Assembly (NCBI RefSeq): GCF_030247195.1
Contig: NC_080671.1
Span: 74,434,212-74,498,211, forward strand
Reading direction: 5' to 3'
DNA: 64,000 bases
Origin: Topomyia yanbarensis
Lineage: Eukaryota; Arthropoda; Insecta; Diptera; Culicidae
The position numbers were made by a program, and so were the translations under genes. Below, in pieces: positions 1 through 12,141 of this stretch. The stretch's first letter is position 1. Each line of letters opens with the position of its first letter. A model generated the notes under the pieces. The model searched no databases. It was not told where the DNA came from and was given only the letters and a program-made list of their open reading frames with translations.

Positions 1-1735
1 TAAGTTTTCTCAACAAGCCATCGGCGACATGGTTCCATAGAAGTGGTGACAGCACACTACCTTGAGGACATCCGCAGACACTCAGTTTCCTCATCTCTAC
101 TTGTCTTAACGATGAGCACAGATGTCGGTTGCTAAGCATTGCGTGTACCCAGTTCGTGTATATGTAGATACTCCATGACCTCGTGCTGCTTCGAAAATGG
201 TTTCGAAAGACACGTTGTCAAAAGCACCTTCAATATCGAGAAAAACTTCTAAACTTGATTACTTTTGTGAAAAAGATTTTTCAATATTGTAGACAATATT
301 GTGTAGCAGGGTGGTAGTAGACTTCCCCCGCTGATATGCATGTTGCATTGCATTCAGCGGGCTCACGCCCAAGGTAACATCCCGAATGTAATGGTCGATT
401 AAACTTTCCACTGATTTGAGAAGGAACGAGGTCAGACTGATTGGTTTAAAGCTCTTTGCCTCCTCATAAGTGACGCGTCCACCTTTGTGAATGAATTTTA
501 GAATTTTTTCGCGCCACGCTAATGAAATGTATCCAATTGCAAGACTACAAATAAGAACCTTTTTCAAAATATGTTATGTTAGTATATCCTTTTTTTAGTA
601 GAACTGGAATGATTCAATCCCTCCCGGAGACTTATACGGTGCAAAACTTTCAATCGCCCATTTGAACGATTCGGTTGTCACAATTCTACGAGCATAACTA
701 GCTGAAAAGAACTCAGTAGCAGTCCTCAGTGATGGCTCCGTAGACTTGAGACATTTGTGCAGAGACTTTTCCAACCACATCGCTCAGATGATCGAAGGGC
801 ACTTCTGTATGCTGTGCGAGCTAACTTAAATGCCTCCGACCCGTCCCTGCGTATGCCATTCCACGCTCTTCTTTATAACCTTCTGTGCCGAGCAAGTTCG
901 ACATTCCACCACGGTATTCCTCTAGAAGCACGCATAACTCAAAGCAGACAAACCTATTGGTATGCTGCTACTATGAGTGAGCTTGTTTTATCCATGACCT
1001 CATCCAAGTCATTTGGAGATTCAATTGTCGAAAGATACCCATGCAACCTAGTCACCAAGCCCTCTACGTAGAGGTCCCAGTTCGTAGATTTGGGATTACG
1101 ATAGGTGACGATATCTAGCGAGACATTTGAATGATCAAAGACGATGTACTTATGATCAGATAACGACGGTTCGAGCTCGTTTGGTACGAGTCAGTGTGCC
1201 AACTCATGCGTAATACCGTCAAAGTAGAGAGTTACATCTAACACCTCTTCTCTGCCAGCTCGTGCAAATGTTGGGCGGTTTCCTACAATAAGTATATGCA
1301 GATTTGTACTACTTAAGTATTCCAGTAATTCGGTGCCTCTCAAATTGATATCTGAGCTGCCCCTAATTAGGTGGTGGGTATTTGCATCACTGCCGATTAT
1401 GAGAGGAAACCCATTTCTGCCACAGTATGATACAACCCTTTTGAAATCATCAGAAGGTGATGGTTCATTATGCGGCAAATATGCCGAACAATAGACGTAT
1501 TTCTTGTTCATGTTGTCAACAGTCATATTTACCGTGACAGCACAAATATCGCGAGATGTGAGGTCGGATATAAGACATGCGTCAATAGTGTACATGCACG
1601 AGGCAGTTCACGTGAATTTGTCATGTCATTTTTGTTGAAAGCTACGAAGACGGGGTTAAGTAGCTTTCCAGCATAGAAGTTTCCTTTATGGAAATAAAAA
1701 TTAATTTTTGCTACTCTAACCATACTCGATTAAAG
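1..1735 (-). pseudogene. LOA/Lian-like non-LTR retrotransposon ORF2 remnant (endonuclease plus start of reverse transcriptase)
   Basis: Read on the minus strand, this is a decayed ORF2. From about 1720 to 1190 it encodes an apurinic-type endonuclease, with the motif GSDANTHHLIRGSSDINLRG followed by LLEYLSSTNLHIL. From about 780 to 1 it encodes the linker and N-terminal reverse transcriptase, with YKSPGG, then HAYQRGKSTTTLLHNIV, FLDIEGAFDNVSF (catalytic-motif A) and GCPQGSVLSPLLWNHVADG (motif B). The reading frame breaks several times: near 1560-1600, between 780 and 1190, near 590, and near 160. The YADD/FADD box would lie beyond the window edge. The motif style (IEGAFDNV, LLWN.VADGLL) is that of the LOA clade, which includes Lian of Aedes; this assignment is from memory of the family. 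It is non-functional here. Another LOA-type piece, an RNase H domain, lies at 36117-36600 and could come from the same family. Confidence 0.85.
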
Positions 1736-1874
1736 CACTAAACATTTAATCATCAGCACTTGATGTACAGCAACCAGAAGCTACCAAACACATTGGCTTA
1801 TAGTCGCCTATAGCAAAACCCGAAATGGGTGTTAGGGAGGTGACCATCATTTGAATCCCACGATTTGCGAAGAA

Positions 1875-2030
1875 ATAAACTAACTAACTAAACTAACTAA
1901 CTAGCTAAACTAACTAACTAACTAACCTTGCTAACTTACTAACCAAACTAACTAATGAACTCACCTAACTAATTAACTAATCTAACTAAATAACTCACCT
2001 AACTAACTAACGAAACTAACTATCAGTATC
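1875..2030. repeat. (CTAA)n tandem repeat, degenerate
   Basis: About 155 bp of imperfect CTAA/ACTA tetranucleotide repeats, interrupted by variants such as CTAGC, CTCAC and CTTAC. It abuts the 5' side of the minus-strand LOA remnant after about 140 bp of unclassified sequence. This is an ordinary microsatellite and not the insect telomere repeat, which is TTAGG. Confidence 0.9.
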
Positions 2031-3060
2031 AACTCCTACACTGACATTTATTGGTTTAGTTTTCACTAAAAATGCACTGAAAAAAATTAGTTTGCCCAAA
2101 GGAAAAGTTTTTTACACATAACTTTTTTCCTTGAAAGTGCCCAAGTTGAATTTTTGACGTAGGTAGGGAACATAATTACCTTTATTGGAACAAAATTTCA
2201 TCCAAATCAAAGATGGGGACTTTAAATTTTCAAAATCGATATTTTTCAGTGTAGGAAACGATGAAGAATTTTTTCAATATATAAGTTCAAAAATTGGACT
2301 AATTTTGTAAAAAACACTCCAACAACATTTTTTGTAGGATTTGTCATTTTTAGACTATAGCCATTTGAAAAAAATGGTAAAAAAAGTTTGACCCTTTTCA
2401 AAATCAGTCTAGATTATTTTGGAAAAACAAAGTATGCAAAGTCGCTTTTTGTGACAAAATCTTCATGTACATACAGTTTCATTAAAATTTGAGATGGTGC
2501 TGCCAACTCTGAATACGATTTAGCTTGAAATTCTACAAAATAATTAAAATAAAAAAATAAATATAATAATTAGAATAAATAAAATTAATAAAATAAATGA
2601 AATAAACATAATAAATAAAATCCATAAAACATGAAAAATAATATGGATAAAATTATTAAAATCAATAAAATGAATGAAATAAACAAAATAAATTGAATTG
2701 TGAAATGAAAAAAGTAGAAAAAATCAACAGAATAAATTGAAATCAATGATAAAAATGAAAAACGAAGTGTTATCAAAACAGTGAGTGGAGGTAAATTAAT
2801 ATTAATGTAATAAATTTTTCAAAATTCGTTTTAATTTTTTTTAAACCCCACGCTGATACTGTCATTTTGGAGAGAAGAGCAAATCAAAATTGGCGGTAGT
2901 TTTATTGTGAAAATTTCTCAAAGCTGTAACCTAAATCTTTTTGACTCAGTGCCAACCCCCTGTTTGCCCGCATTTCTGTCAAGTTAAATATTCTATCTGG
3001 TTTTAGACCTACACGAAAAGTAATTGAATGCTGAAAATCGTCAAATCGTGCGTCATATTA
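2031..3060. other. Gene-free AT-rich stretch
   Basis: No coding potential was seen. The part at 2530-2800 is a run of degenerate AAATAAA-like words, strongly A-biased on the plus strand, resembling the larger tract at 7620-9360. The phenylalanine-rich ORF on the opposite strand is a by-product of this composition. Confidence 0.6.
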
Positions 3061-3074
3061 TATTGTAGCACTAG

Positions 3075-3626
3075 GCTATATTTCTCCTTAGGTGAAATTT
3101 TGGTGAAAACAATTTGTTCTCCATTAAGGAGAAAATTGTTTAAAACCATCGCGTGAAGAGCACAAAACCTATAACCATAGTAGTTATGGACTTAGTTTCG
3201 ACTTCATCTTATCAGAACCCGACACTAACTTAGTGACAGATCTAAGCTAGCGCCGGATTGACACTACCTGCAAAAAACGGAGACTCAATTTGTGTTTCTG
3301 AGCAAATCCCTAATCAAGTGTGTTCCGCAAGAAAAGAAGCTCATTTTAAGCTGATGAGAACTAATGAAATCGAAAGATTAGAGGTTTGCTCAGGAATACA
3401 AATTGTGTCTCCGTTTTTAGAACTAGTGTCAATTAGGCGCTAGCTTAGTCCTGTCACTGTGTGAGTGTCGGATTCTGATGAGACGAAGTCAAAACGCAAA
3501 TTCCATAACTAATTTAGTTACAGGTTTTGTGTTCTTCACGCGCAAGGATGGTTTCAAACAATTTTCTCCTTAGTGGAGAAGAAATAGTTTTTACCAAAAT
3601 TGTTCTCCTTTAACGAGAAATATAGC
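3075..3626. repeat. Long foldback (palindromic) element, about 550 bp
   Basis: The left arm (3075 to about 3320) is closely mirrored as the inverted right arm (about 3390 to 3626). Matching blocks include GCTATATTTCTC against GAGAAATATAGC at the tips, GCGTGAAGAGCACAAAACCT against its complement near 3520-3545, and CTAAGCTAGCGCC against GGCGCTAGCTTAG. The central loop is roughly 70 bp. Arms of 220-240 bp with a short loop would fold into a long hairpin. Single-arm relatives occur at 39482-39712 and 50262-50367, so it is an interspersed family. No clear target-site duplication and no transposase were seen. The ORF at 3258-3443 lies wholly inside the palindrome and is not a gene. Confidence 0.85.
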
Positions 3627-3639
3627 AAAGTTAATATTT

Positions 3640-6600
3640 TTTTGCTATGCCACAAAATCCGTTCCATATAAGTTTTTGGAATGCATTTTCGATTTCAGCG
3701 AGCTATTTTCTTTCGATAATGACAAAACTAATTTGAGAATACAGTCCACTGTTAACTGATGTAAGTATTACCCAACCTAAAGAAAAAGTATTTTAGGCTG
3801 CAATTCGTGACAAATTCCAGAACCCTTCGTCACTGCTTAGCGCCAGTTGGGTAGGCTGGTCTTTCTTTAATCAATAAATAATATCGTAATAGTTTATCTA
3901 TGCTGCATATCCCTACACTGGCGCATCAGCAGCCTGCCGACTTATTTCAAAAGGTTTTAAAGCACTTTATTCCTACAAAATATATACAAAACACACGTGA
4001 GAGTAAAATGTATCAATATTTAAATCTACTGACTGAAATTTGTATCGCAGCATCGAACGCACAATTTGATTTGTTTATGGTTATGTGTTGCATCCACCGC
4101 TCACTTTCCCTTCCAGCAAAGGTGTAGTATGTTGCGGGCCAGAACCATAAATTCTTCCCAGATTCGGATTACCGGGAGACCGGTGATGCACAGACACACA
4201 CACACGCATACATCCACATGCTCGGTTATGACTGCCCATCAATAGCACTTAATCAGTAACACCTTGCATCCGGACGTATCACCAGCATCATTCTCTGCAA
4301 ACCTTACGGCTGGCTGGAACAAGATCGGAACATAAATTAGACTGGGAAATTATGACGTTGAATGAAATAGAGTTCCGATCCCTCGACTGGATGCAACCGA
4401 GCAGTGGCTGACTGGGAGTAATAATAAACAGGTTGAAAGGGGGAACTCTGAACCGACTCGCTTATTCGGTACCTAACTACGTCTGTACTAATTGACGCAA
4501 TCCCTTCCCTTCCCCTCCATTCCGTTTGTTGTGGAGTTGTTTTTCGACACGGGATAAAGTGGAAGAATAATTGAGAACAAGAAATGCATCCTTGGCGCCA
4601 GTGTAACACCGTTTATCGAGATGGTACTGCAGTACCGTATAGCGGCGGTAATAAATGATCTGAATATCATCAAAAGCACGTGTTTTATTATTTATTTACA
4701 TTGTATTTTTTGGAAAGATATGTTCCAAGGTAGCCTTGAGCAGGGTCACAGTTTGGAAGTTTGAGCGGGTCAAACGAGTTAGAATTCACATCGTTTTATA
4801 TTTATGGTACAAAGGACTACAGAAACTGTTTTTAAAGACATCAATGAAAGAAAGAAGAAAGATCGATAATGTTAAACATCCGGAGCTAGATTGCTATAAC
4901 CCGATAAACATCACTTCCATAGTATTTTTCAATAGGGCCAATTGTAAACAAACTTTGGTTTTACTGATTTCTCTTAATTTGGAATAATTTCAACACAGAA
5001 AATATTTGCAATTGCTTCTATGAAGGGTAAATATGTGGAAACACGCATTTTTCATGAAGTTCCACTCTGCAGCGGAATAATGAACAAAATAATTTTGTTT
5101 ACTGATACCTCTTTAGCCCTTTTGAAGAATTAATATTGACTTCTAACATCCAACTTCAGCCCTGATATCATCGAATTCCCACCACACCGTCTGGACAGTT
5201 TCCCATACGATCTTCTCCAACTTTTAAAACCATCCGTGGCGCTTTTTTGTTTTCCACACTATCACAATCGGCCCCATAGCTCAAAATGGAAAATTACATT
5301 CGTCGACAGACACAGAGTAAACAGTAAATAATCCAACTAACGCGAGACAGCATCCTTCGAGAGCAACTTGCCGATACTCTACGGCTTTCGGAGCGAACGA
5401 AGCTATGGTGTTTATTTTCCCAAATTTCGATATCATTACACTTGCTCAACTATGGGGCCTCTTGCGACGATGGATAAACACTGTGGGTGCGGGTGGCGTT
5501 CGAACCGTGGAGCAGGGGAAACAAAAAAATGCACGAAACTGCTCGGATTTGATCAAAGTGTGCACACTTCCCTTTGATATTCTGCTGGTGCTATTCAAAA
5601 AAGAAGCACAAAAGTTTTAATTAGCTAATGCTGAACCGCGGCGAGCGCCAGATAAATATTTGAAATGATGTAAAAGCTCCTAATGAAACGTTCAAATAGT
5701 TAGCAGATTCTTGTTGATTCTGCGGCATCAGAAGGCGCTACTCTTTTTTCTCGGTGCAATCTAAATTATATCTTTCTGATCCCCCCCGCGACCCTCACCG
5801 ACAAAGCATTACCAACGGAGGGATTACATTTTCTTTCTTGATTAAACTAGGTGTAAATTGGAACGAATCCGCTGCTACTTACGAATGCCGTCAATATCCA
5901 GCAGATAAGACTACATGGCTGAGATGTTTGTTTTGGATGGTGGAGAACTTTGTCAGTTGGTAGGTAATAAAATAATTTCAACAAAATCAACAATTAAACA
6001 ATCGAGTCTCTGATATCTGCGGCTCGGTTTAGCTTCGGTAATAATTAATATCTAATGAGGCCAGAAAAATTGAAGCTAGATCAACAAGTACACAAGGCTG
6101 AGCAAACATCAAACGAATCCAGTGAAAACTAGGGAGTGAGGGTAAAGTCATGAAATATTATTCTCCGAGACTTTGAAATTTGAGGTTCGGTGTTGACAAG
6201 CATGCTATACTGGATGCTACCGATATTAAACAACTTTTGCAATTCAGCTAGAAAATGCCGACAAGTTTCATAACTCCGTGACTGTATTCTCTTTACAGAC
6301 AAAACCATTTGGACTCCCTCAAATGGCAAACATCTCACCGATCTTCGAATTAACTTTCAACAATAGCTCACAGTAATGAAAACAATTCCACAGCTGCTTG
6401 GAATCATTCACCCGGCCGATAAATGCCATAAATCATCCAGATTGCAATCGCATCTAACAATTGTTAGCCATCATGATCGTCGCCGTCGCCGTCAGCACCG
6501 AGCGCCGGAATCCGAACACTGTTTACACTCTGCTGTGCGGCCTCCGAAGAGGAGACTGGCGTCATTAAATTTCCCCGTCCGAGTTGCATCTCCTCAGCGA

Positions 6601-6880
6601 GGTTGAAGGATTCAACAAGCTGCCACGCGGTAAACAACGTTGGCCTCCCGTCAAAACAACACGCGGGATGGGAACCTGCTGGGTGCCGATGATGGATGCA
6701 ATTTGCTCGTGGCTGGTGCCCAGCGGACGGGGAAAATATTGAATCTTTCATTGTCATTCGTGTTGCGTTTGGGAAATTGTTGCCTAGCTGGCGTGTGCAC
6801 ATTTTTTTGCGTGTTTGAGGAGAATCAAATGACGTTGATTACTGTTGAGGAATTCCACAAAGATCCGTCCGAAAATCTTT
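3640..6880. other. Gene-free, apparently low-copy stretch
   Basis: No coding exon was recognised on either strand. Sub-blocks at about 4140-4640, 5140-5600 and 6370-6880 are less AT-rich than their surroundings and lack repeat signatures, so they could hold regulatory DNA or non-coding exons. That is inference only. A short CA run lies near 4193-4206. Confidence 0.4.
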
Positions 6881-7137
6881 AACCCTTTCATGCCCAACTT
6901 TTGTAGTAGAATACTTCTAACGTTTCAATATGGGGTCCCTTTCCAAAAATTTCTGCTGAGATATTTTCTCAGTTTTCAAATGCGAATAACTTCCGTTGTA
7001 CTGATCGAAATCGCTATATTTTTGCACTATCCGATCGGAAATATGTGCACGTATATTGTATTTGATTCCGTAAAAAGTACGTCTATTATAGATAACGAAA
7101 ATAATGTATTTTGTAAAGGTGATAATTATCTGCGCTG

Positions 7138-7351
7138 ATTGGTCCGTACAATTTTACCAAGCAGCGAGCGTTGCTAGGACTGCCTCTTTCTTATCCAATG
7201 AACTTCGCCAGGTATAAAAACGGCACATAAGAGAAAATTCGTCAGTTTGCTTTCTGATCTCGTAGTAGTTGCTACGTTTTGTGTCAACTCTATCTCTTCG
7301 GTTGGAATATACTCAATGAGTGCCGCCAGGCCCAGGCATCATTCCATCTAA
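7138..7351 (+). promoter_or_regulatory. Orphan RNA polymerase II core-promoter-like block
   Basis: In order there is an inverted CCAAT box (ATTGG, 7138-7142), a CCAAT box (7195-7199), a TATA box (TATAAAA, 7213-7219) and an arthropod initiator TCAGTT (7242-7247). The A of the initiator lies 31 bp after the first T of the TATA box, the canonical spacing. About 70 bp downstream an ATG (7316) opens a 12-codon frame that stops at 7351. Paired CCAAT boxes with TATA and TCAGTT resemble replication-dependent histone promoters of dipterans, but no histone coding sequence follows. It may be a promoter carried off by a repeat, or the relic of a lost gene. Confidence 0.45.
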
Positions 7352-7619
7352 TGATGCACAGGCATGGCGTGCATACAATATCAGCACCAGAGCCGTAGAA
7401 AGAAAATATGGGCCCGGGGGGGGGGGGTCCAACGTACGGGCCCCCACCACTGTAGCATATTGCCCGTGCACCACAAAATTAAAGTTTTAAATCTATCGTA
7501 TTATGTATATCACATTGAAATTATATTGTAATGTACCAGTTTTTTGTGGAGGCGTTCAAAATGCTTAATACTTTATAGTATTTTGAATACCTTTTCGTAA
7601 GTTTGGGTGACTTTGAAAA

Positions 7620-9360
7620 GAGTCATTTTTGTCAATAGTATTAGTAAAAATAAAGATTAAAAATGTAGTAATTACAAAAATTAAAAACATTATCTAAACG
7701 GAGATCAATTGTACAGAAAAAAAACAAAGGGAAAAATTAATATTGAAAGACTGTTCAGAAAAACTAAAAATCACAAAATCAACCACATAAACAAATTAAA
7801 GCCAATTGACAAAAAATGAATAGTCGAAAACAAAAACCAAATCAAAACCTATAAAAATCGATAAAAGAGAACAGGAATCTAGACAAACAAATTGCAAAGA
7901 TTAAAGAAGTCGAACAATATTGAGCAAATGGCGAAAATAATAAAAAAATCGGTGGATGTTGGAAAATTTTGAGAAAAAATGAAAATGAAAAAAAACTAAA
8001 AATAGATACGAACATTGATATAAAATAAAAATGCATAAAACTGAAAAGCTCGAAAATAATAAAATATATTTAACATAAAAAAGCAAGAAATATTTAAAAC
8101 ATTAGAAAAAGTGAATAAAACGTTAAGAATACATAAAAGTAGGGGAATAGATATAAAAGACAAAAATAAAATAAATATGAAGAAATTAAAAAAATATATA
8201 GGGTGATGAGCCCATTATCGCTATGTTTCTATTATCACGCTAGAACACGAGAATTTCACTGTTTTCAGCGCATGTATGTTATTATCTTGGCACTTAACAA
8301 CGAAGCAAAGCTGTTGATGCCAATTTGTACGCATTCGTTTGTTTGTAGGCCGAGCAATTAATGAATCAGTGAGGCGCCCTCCTTAATATGGTGAAAATAG
8401 GCACTTCACCCTGCTGGAAGATTTTGTAATATTGGAAAATTGGAAGGATAGAAAGCCGAAGAAATGAAGAATTATGGAAGGTATGGATTGAACAAAAAAC
8501 TGACAAAATTGAAAACAAAAAATAGTAAAAAAAATGGTATACCATAGAAACACACAAAATCGAAAAAATAACAAGAAGAAATTGAAAAAATAGATAAGAT
8601 TATTTAAAGAATGGATAAAACCATTAGAAATGAAGCTTGAAAAAAATTCAAGCAACAGCCTAAATGTAAAACGAAGAAAAAATGCGCATAATGGCAAAAA
8701 AGATAAATCTAATGTTTTCCAGAAAAATAATAAAAATTAAAAAAACAAATCTATTGGAAAATGACCAACAGAAAAAGCACTTTCAAAATGTGTTAAATGG
8801 AAAAAATGAAGAATAACAAAAATGAACAAAACAAAAGATCAAGGAACATGTGTAAAATTAAATAAAATTATATTAAATTAGCAATAAGAAAAAATAAAAC
8901 TACGGAAACGGAAAGCTAAAAACTAGATAACATGTACCAAAATACGTGAAAGGTAAATAAAGGGACAAAAAGACATTTTGGGATGAAATTAAAAAAAGGA
9001 AAAATGCAAAAATATAAGGAGAAAAAAGGAAATGGGAATGATAAGAATGAATGAAGCAAATAGACAAATTTTAATAGCTGGATGGATTGACAAAAGAAAC
9101 AAATAAAAAAGCAGGGAATAGAAATATGAAACGACAGAAAAAATAAAATAGAATGGAATTTCCTCGAAAAATGGCAAATAAAATGGAAGAACATATAAAT
9201 AACTATAAATTAAGGTAAGTGGTAATGATAAAAATGCAAAAATGAAGAGCGTAAAAAGATGGATAAAACAAAAATATGGTAATAATGGAAATAGATAAAA
9301 AAGGTAAAATGTTGAAATTGCAGAAACACAAAAAATCTACAGATTGAAAAAAAAAAAAAT
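7620..9360. repeat. Strand-asymmetric A-rich degenerate tract
   Basis: About 1.7 kb is dominated by words such as AAAAATGAAAAAA, GATAAAA and GAAAATTG on the plus strand, with T clearly rarer than A. It looks like a decayed minisatellite or an expanded A-rich tail. A unique island at about 8205-8390 interrupts it. All minus-strand ORFs here are Phe/Ser/Ile-rich artefacts of the base bias. Confidence 0.7.
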
Positions 9361-9377
9361 AAATACTTTTTTTATGA

Positions 9378-9500
9378 TGTCTTCCGCTTTAATTCCACTA
9401 TTTTATGAAAAGTGCAAAAATACACTTTTATATCACAGATACGTATTTCGGCTACGACTTGCAGCCTTCTTCAGTATCTGTATCAATATGCGAAAGACAT
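9378..9500. repeat. Interspersed repeat edge, shared with 24446-24470
   Basis: The complement of 9378-9400 contains TAGTGGAATTAAAGCGGAAG. A near-identical word, TAGTGGAATTAAACGGAAGA, occurs on the plus strand at about 24450. It is followed by GATACGTATTTCGGCTACGA and, shortly after, an inverted echo AGTATCTGTATC. This suggests the end of a mobile-element family with copies at both sites; its class is unknown. Confidence 0.45.
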
Positions 9501-10026
9501 CAAAAAGAAAAGTGTTTTAAATAACATTCCACTAAGTTGCCCAAAAACAGTGCTTTTTAAAATGTTGAAAAAAATTGCTCAACGAAACTTTAACAAAATT
9601 TTAAAAAATCCATGCGAAAATAAAAAAAAATATAGGGAAAATAGCGAAACATGGATCAAATTTTAAATAAGGGTTGTGGTTGGATTTTACGGTATGCTGG
9701 TTTCGAAAACATTCATAAAAGCTAAATAGTCTGCTTTATTTCTTATGTAGCTCGTATCATAAAATATATCATATATGTTTTCAATTCACCGCAGAGTGAA
9801 ATGTTGTGGCAGAGCATTTAGGTGTATTTTTTCGCATTTGTGAATAGTGTTGTTGATTTAGTAGGGGTAGCACTTCACATCCTTGAACTTTTCAAAAAAA
9901 TTAAGAAGCACCATCCACTCTCGCTGTGAAGGATAACCCGAGCAAACTTTGCTGTGCTCTACAGTAAACAAATACGGGGCGGAAAATCACACTTCAGTGT
10001 CTTTTGAGAATCTTTGTGAGGAGCAT

Positions 10027-11669
10027 ACAGGGTGTTTGGTTCATGGTTAAGAACCTCTCGAGGGATGATTGAATGTCATATTTGGAGAAAAAAGATCGTT
10101 CTACACGTACCATCAAATCTCAACCGTCACTAAGTTATTGAACTTTTTGTGTTAAATACTTAGTTGTCTTAAAATAGCTCTAACTCAAAGAGTATACTTT
10201 GTATACTTTCAAATCTTTAAGATCCATTGAATAGGAGAGAAAATTTCCCATTGAATGATGTCTTCACGTGTTTCAGTTAATGAGGTTAAGTAACCTTTTC
10301 ACAGTAATTTATTTAAAATTTAACAATTTTGATCGATTTTTCGTTCATTTCGCGAAAATCGTAATAGTTAACATCACCATTTTAATAATTCAGATTGTTA
10401 GTCTTGAAGAGCTGCATAATTTGTTTTTTAATATGATATACTTATCTTTTCTTGTTTTCATGTGTTTGGGTTACTGAACTTTGATATTTTTATCTCATTT
10501 TTACTAATACTAGCTCTTATTAAAAAAGTATGGCACTTATTGTACCTTTTATTATTTTTATTCGAAAGCCAGATAAATTTTACAGAGAAAGATGTATTAA
10601 TACCTTTCAGTTAAGTGCATTCAGTATTATTTTAGAAGTAAATTAGTTTAAAGTTAATGTTATTTTTAGCATTTTCGATAATTTACTTAAAAAAAGTGAA
10701 TCATAAACATTATAAACATTATTATCATCGAACTGAATCTGCATTTCGATGATAATAATGCATCTCAGCAAGTTTTACAATTCTTTCTTTGACTCCATTC
10801 AATTATCTCTTTTAATTTGGAAGCAAAATAAGTTTTAAATAACGCTTCATATGCAAAAACAACGATTTTGAACCCACTACATTGGTGCTGAGGTCATGCT
10901 GTGTTAACTATTGAATTGCAGCGAAATGAAAAGCGATAGGGATAAAGTGTCAAACAACAAGTTATAGAGAATGTTAAGGGACACCAAAAGAATAATAGTA
11001 ACGATAAATTTTGTTGAATAATAATTAGAATAATTACAAAACTCTCCAAAAACGCTAATTTTGAGATATTTTACAAGTAAAAAGTCATTTAGTACACTTA
11101 ACTAAAGGATATTTGTACATACTTCGAAAGGAAATTTTCTCAGCTTTTCAATGAAGTCTTGAAAATAACGATATAAAGCATATTTTTTAGATTAGAGTCT
11201 TTTAAACACTTGCAAGTCGATTACAGGAAAAGCTTAGTAATGAAATTACAAAGAAACGAGAAGCGATAGATATATGATGTTGAAGAACAAATTATGAATC
11301 GTCCTAAAACCCAACTTTTGGATAATAGATATTGCTATAATCATAATTCATTATTTTGAGAAAATTAACAAAAACCTCATCAAAAACGCCAACTTTTAAC
11401 CACTTTACAACTTATAGCTAATTAAAACTAATTAACTGAAAGATATTCAATAGAAAATTTTCTCACTTTTCCAATGGAACTAAAAGATTTAAAATACGAA
11501 GTATACTTTTTGAGTTACCGCTATTTTAAGATAAATAAGTTTTTTACACAAAAAGTTCAATAACTCTGTAACGGTTGAGCTTTGATAGTATGTGTAGAAC
11601 GATTTTTTCTCCAAATATGACAGTCAATCATCCCTCGAGAGGTTCTTAATCATGAACCAAACACCCTGT
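10027..11669. mobile_element. Non-autonomous element with long terminal inverted repeats (about 240 bp)
   Basis: The sequence begins ACAGGGTGTTTGGTTCATG and ends with its inverted counterpart CATGAACCAAACACCCTGT. The inverted match continues inward for roughly 240 bp per side, for example GAACCTCTCGAGGGATGATT at the left end against its complement at 11625-11645, and TTATTGAACTTTTTGTGT further in. The 1.64 kb interior is AT-rich with no transposase. I could not define a target duplication, so the superfamily is unknown. A perfect 16 bp hairpin lies inside at 10717-10760. Confidence 0.8.
10717..10760. other. Perfect 16-bp stem hairpin
   Basis: CATTATTATCATCGAA (10717-10732) is followed after 12 nt by its exact complement TTCGATGATAATAATG (10745-10760). 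It sits in the middle of the long-TIR element at 10027-11669. Its function is unknown; it may be the scar of a smaller foldback insertion. Confidence 0.7.
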
Positions 11670-12141
11670 GTAATCCATTGATCCATTAAATTGAAGGCCA
11701 TGTAGGGTAAAGTAAATCTGAACCCAAATAGTGGTGAACACTTTTTAAATATGTTGGCCAACACCGAGAGGTGCCCTACTTATCGATTAGGGTCTACAAC
11801 CCGAGGATGATGTTTATGATGACTGTGTGCTAGACGATTTATAAAATGATGCTGATGAAGAAAAAATTGCAAAAGAATCCACTGGATTCTTCCGGGCGAA
11901 ATCCGAATTTCCTGAACAAAGAACCGGGATTCGCCTCCAAAAACCGGTATGTTAACCATAAATAGAAGGTTGAGAATTTTTATTTTTCTTTCTAATAATT
12001 ACTTTCGATAATACACCAGCAGTTGCGAAGACGAGAAATTCAATAAATCAATAAAATCGATTTCATATTGACGACATTTGAAGACAACCTCATGAGTTCT
12101 AATCAAATCATTTATTTTTTACCCCAAGCAAGTCTGATATT

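Noticed and set aside
757..1071. 104-codon plus-strand ORF
   Set aside because: It is antisense to the degraded LOA ORF2 and has no independent support.
1875..2030. (CTAA)n as telomeric or CRISPR-like repeat
   Set aside because: It is an irregular tetranucleotide repeat without spacers, and insect telomeres use TTAGG or retrotransposons. The window is eukaryotic.
7842..9194. Several Phe/Ser/Ile-rich minus-strand ORFs
   Set aside because: They arise from the strand-biased A-rich tract and show no domain or codon pattern.
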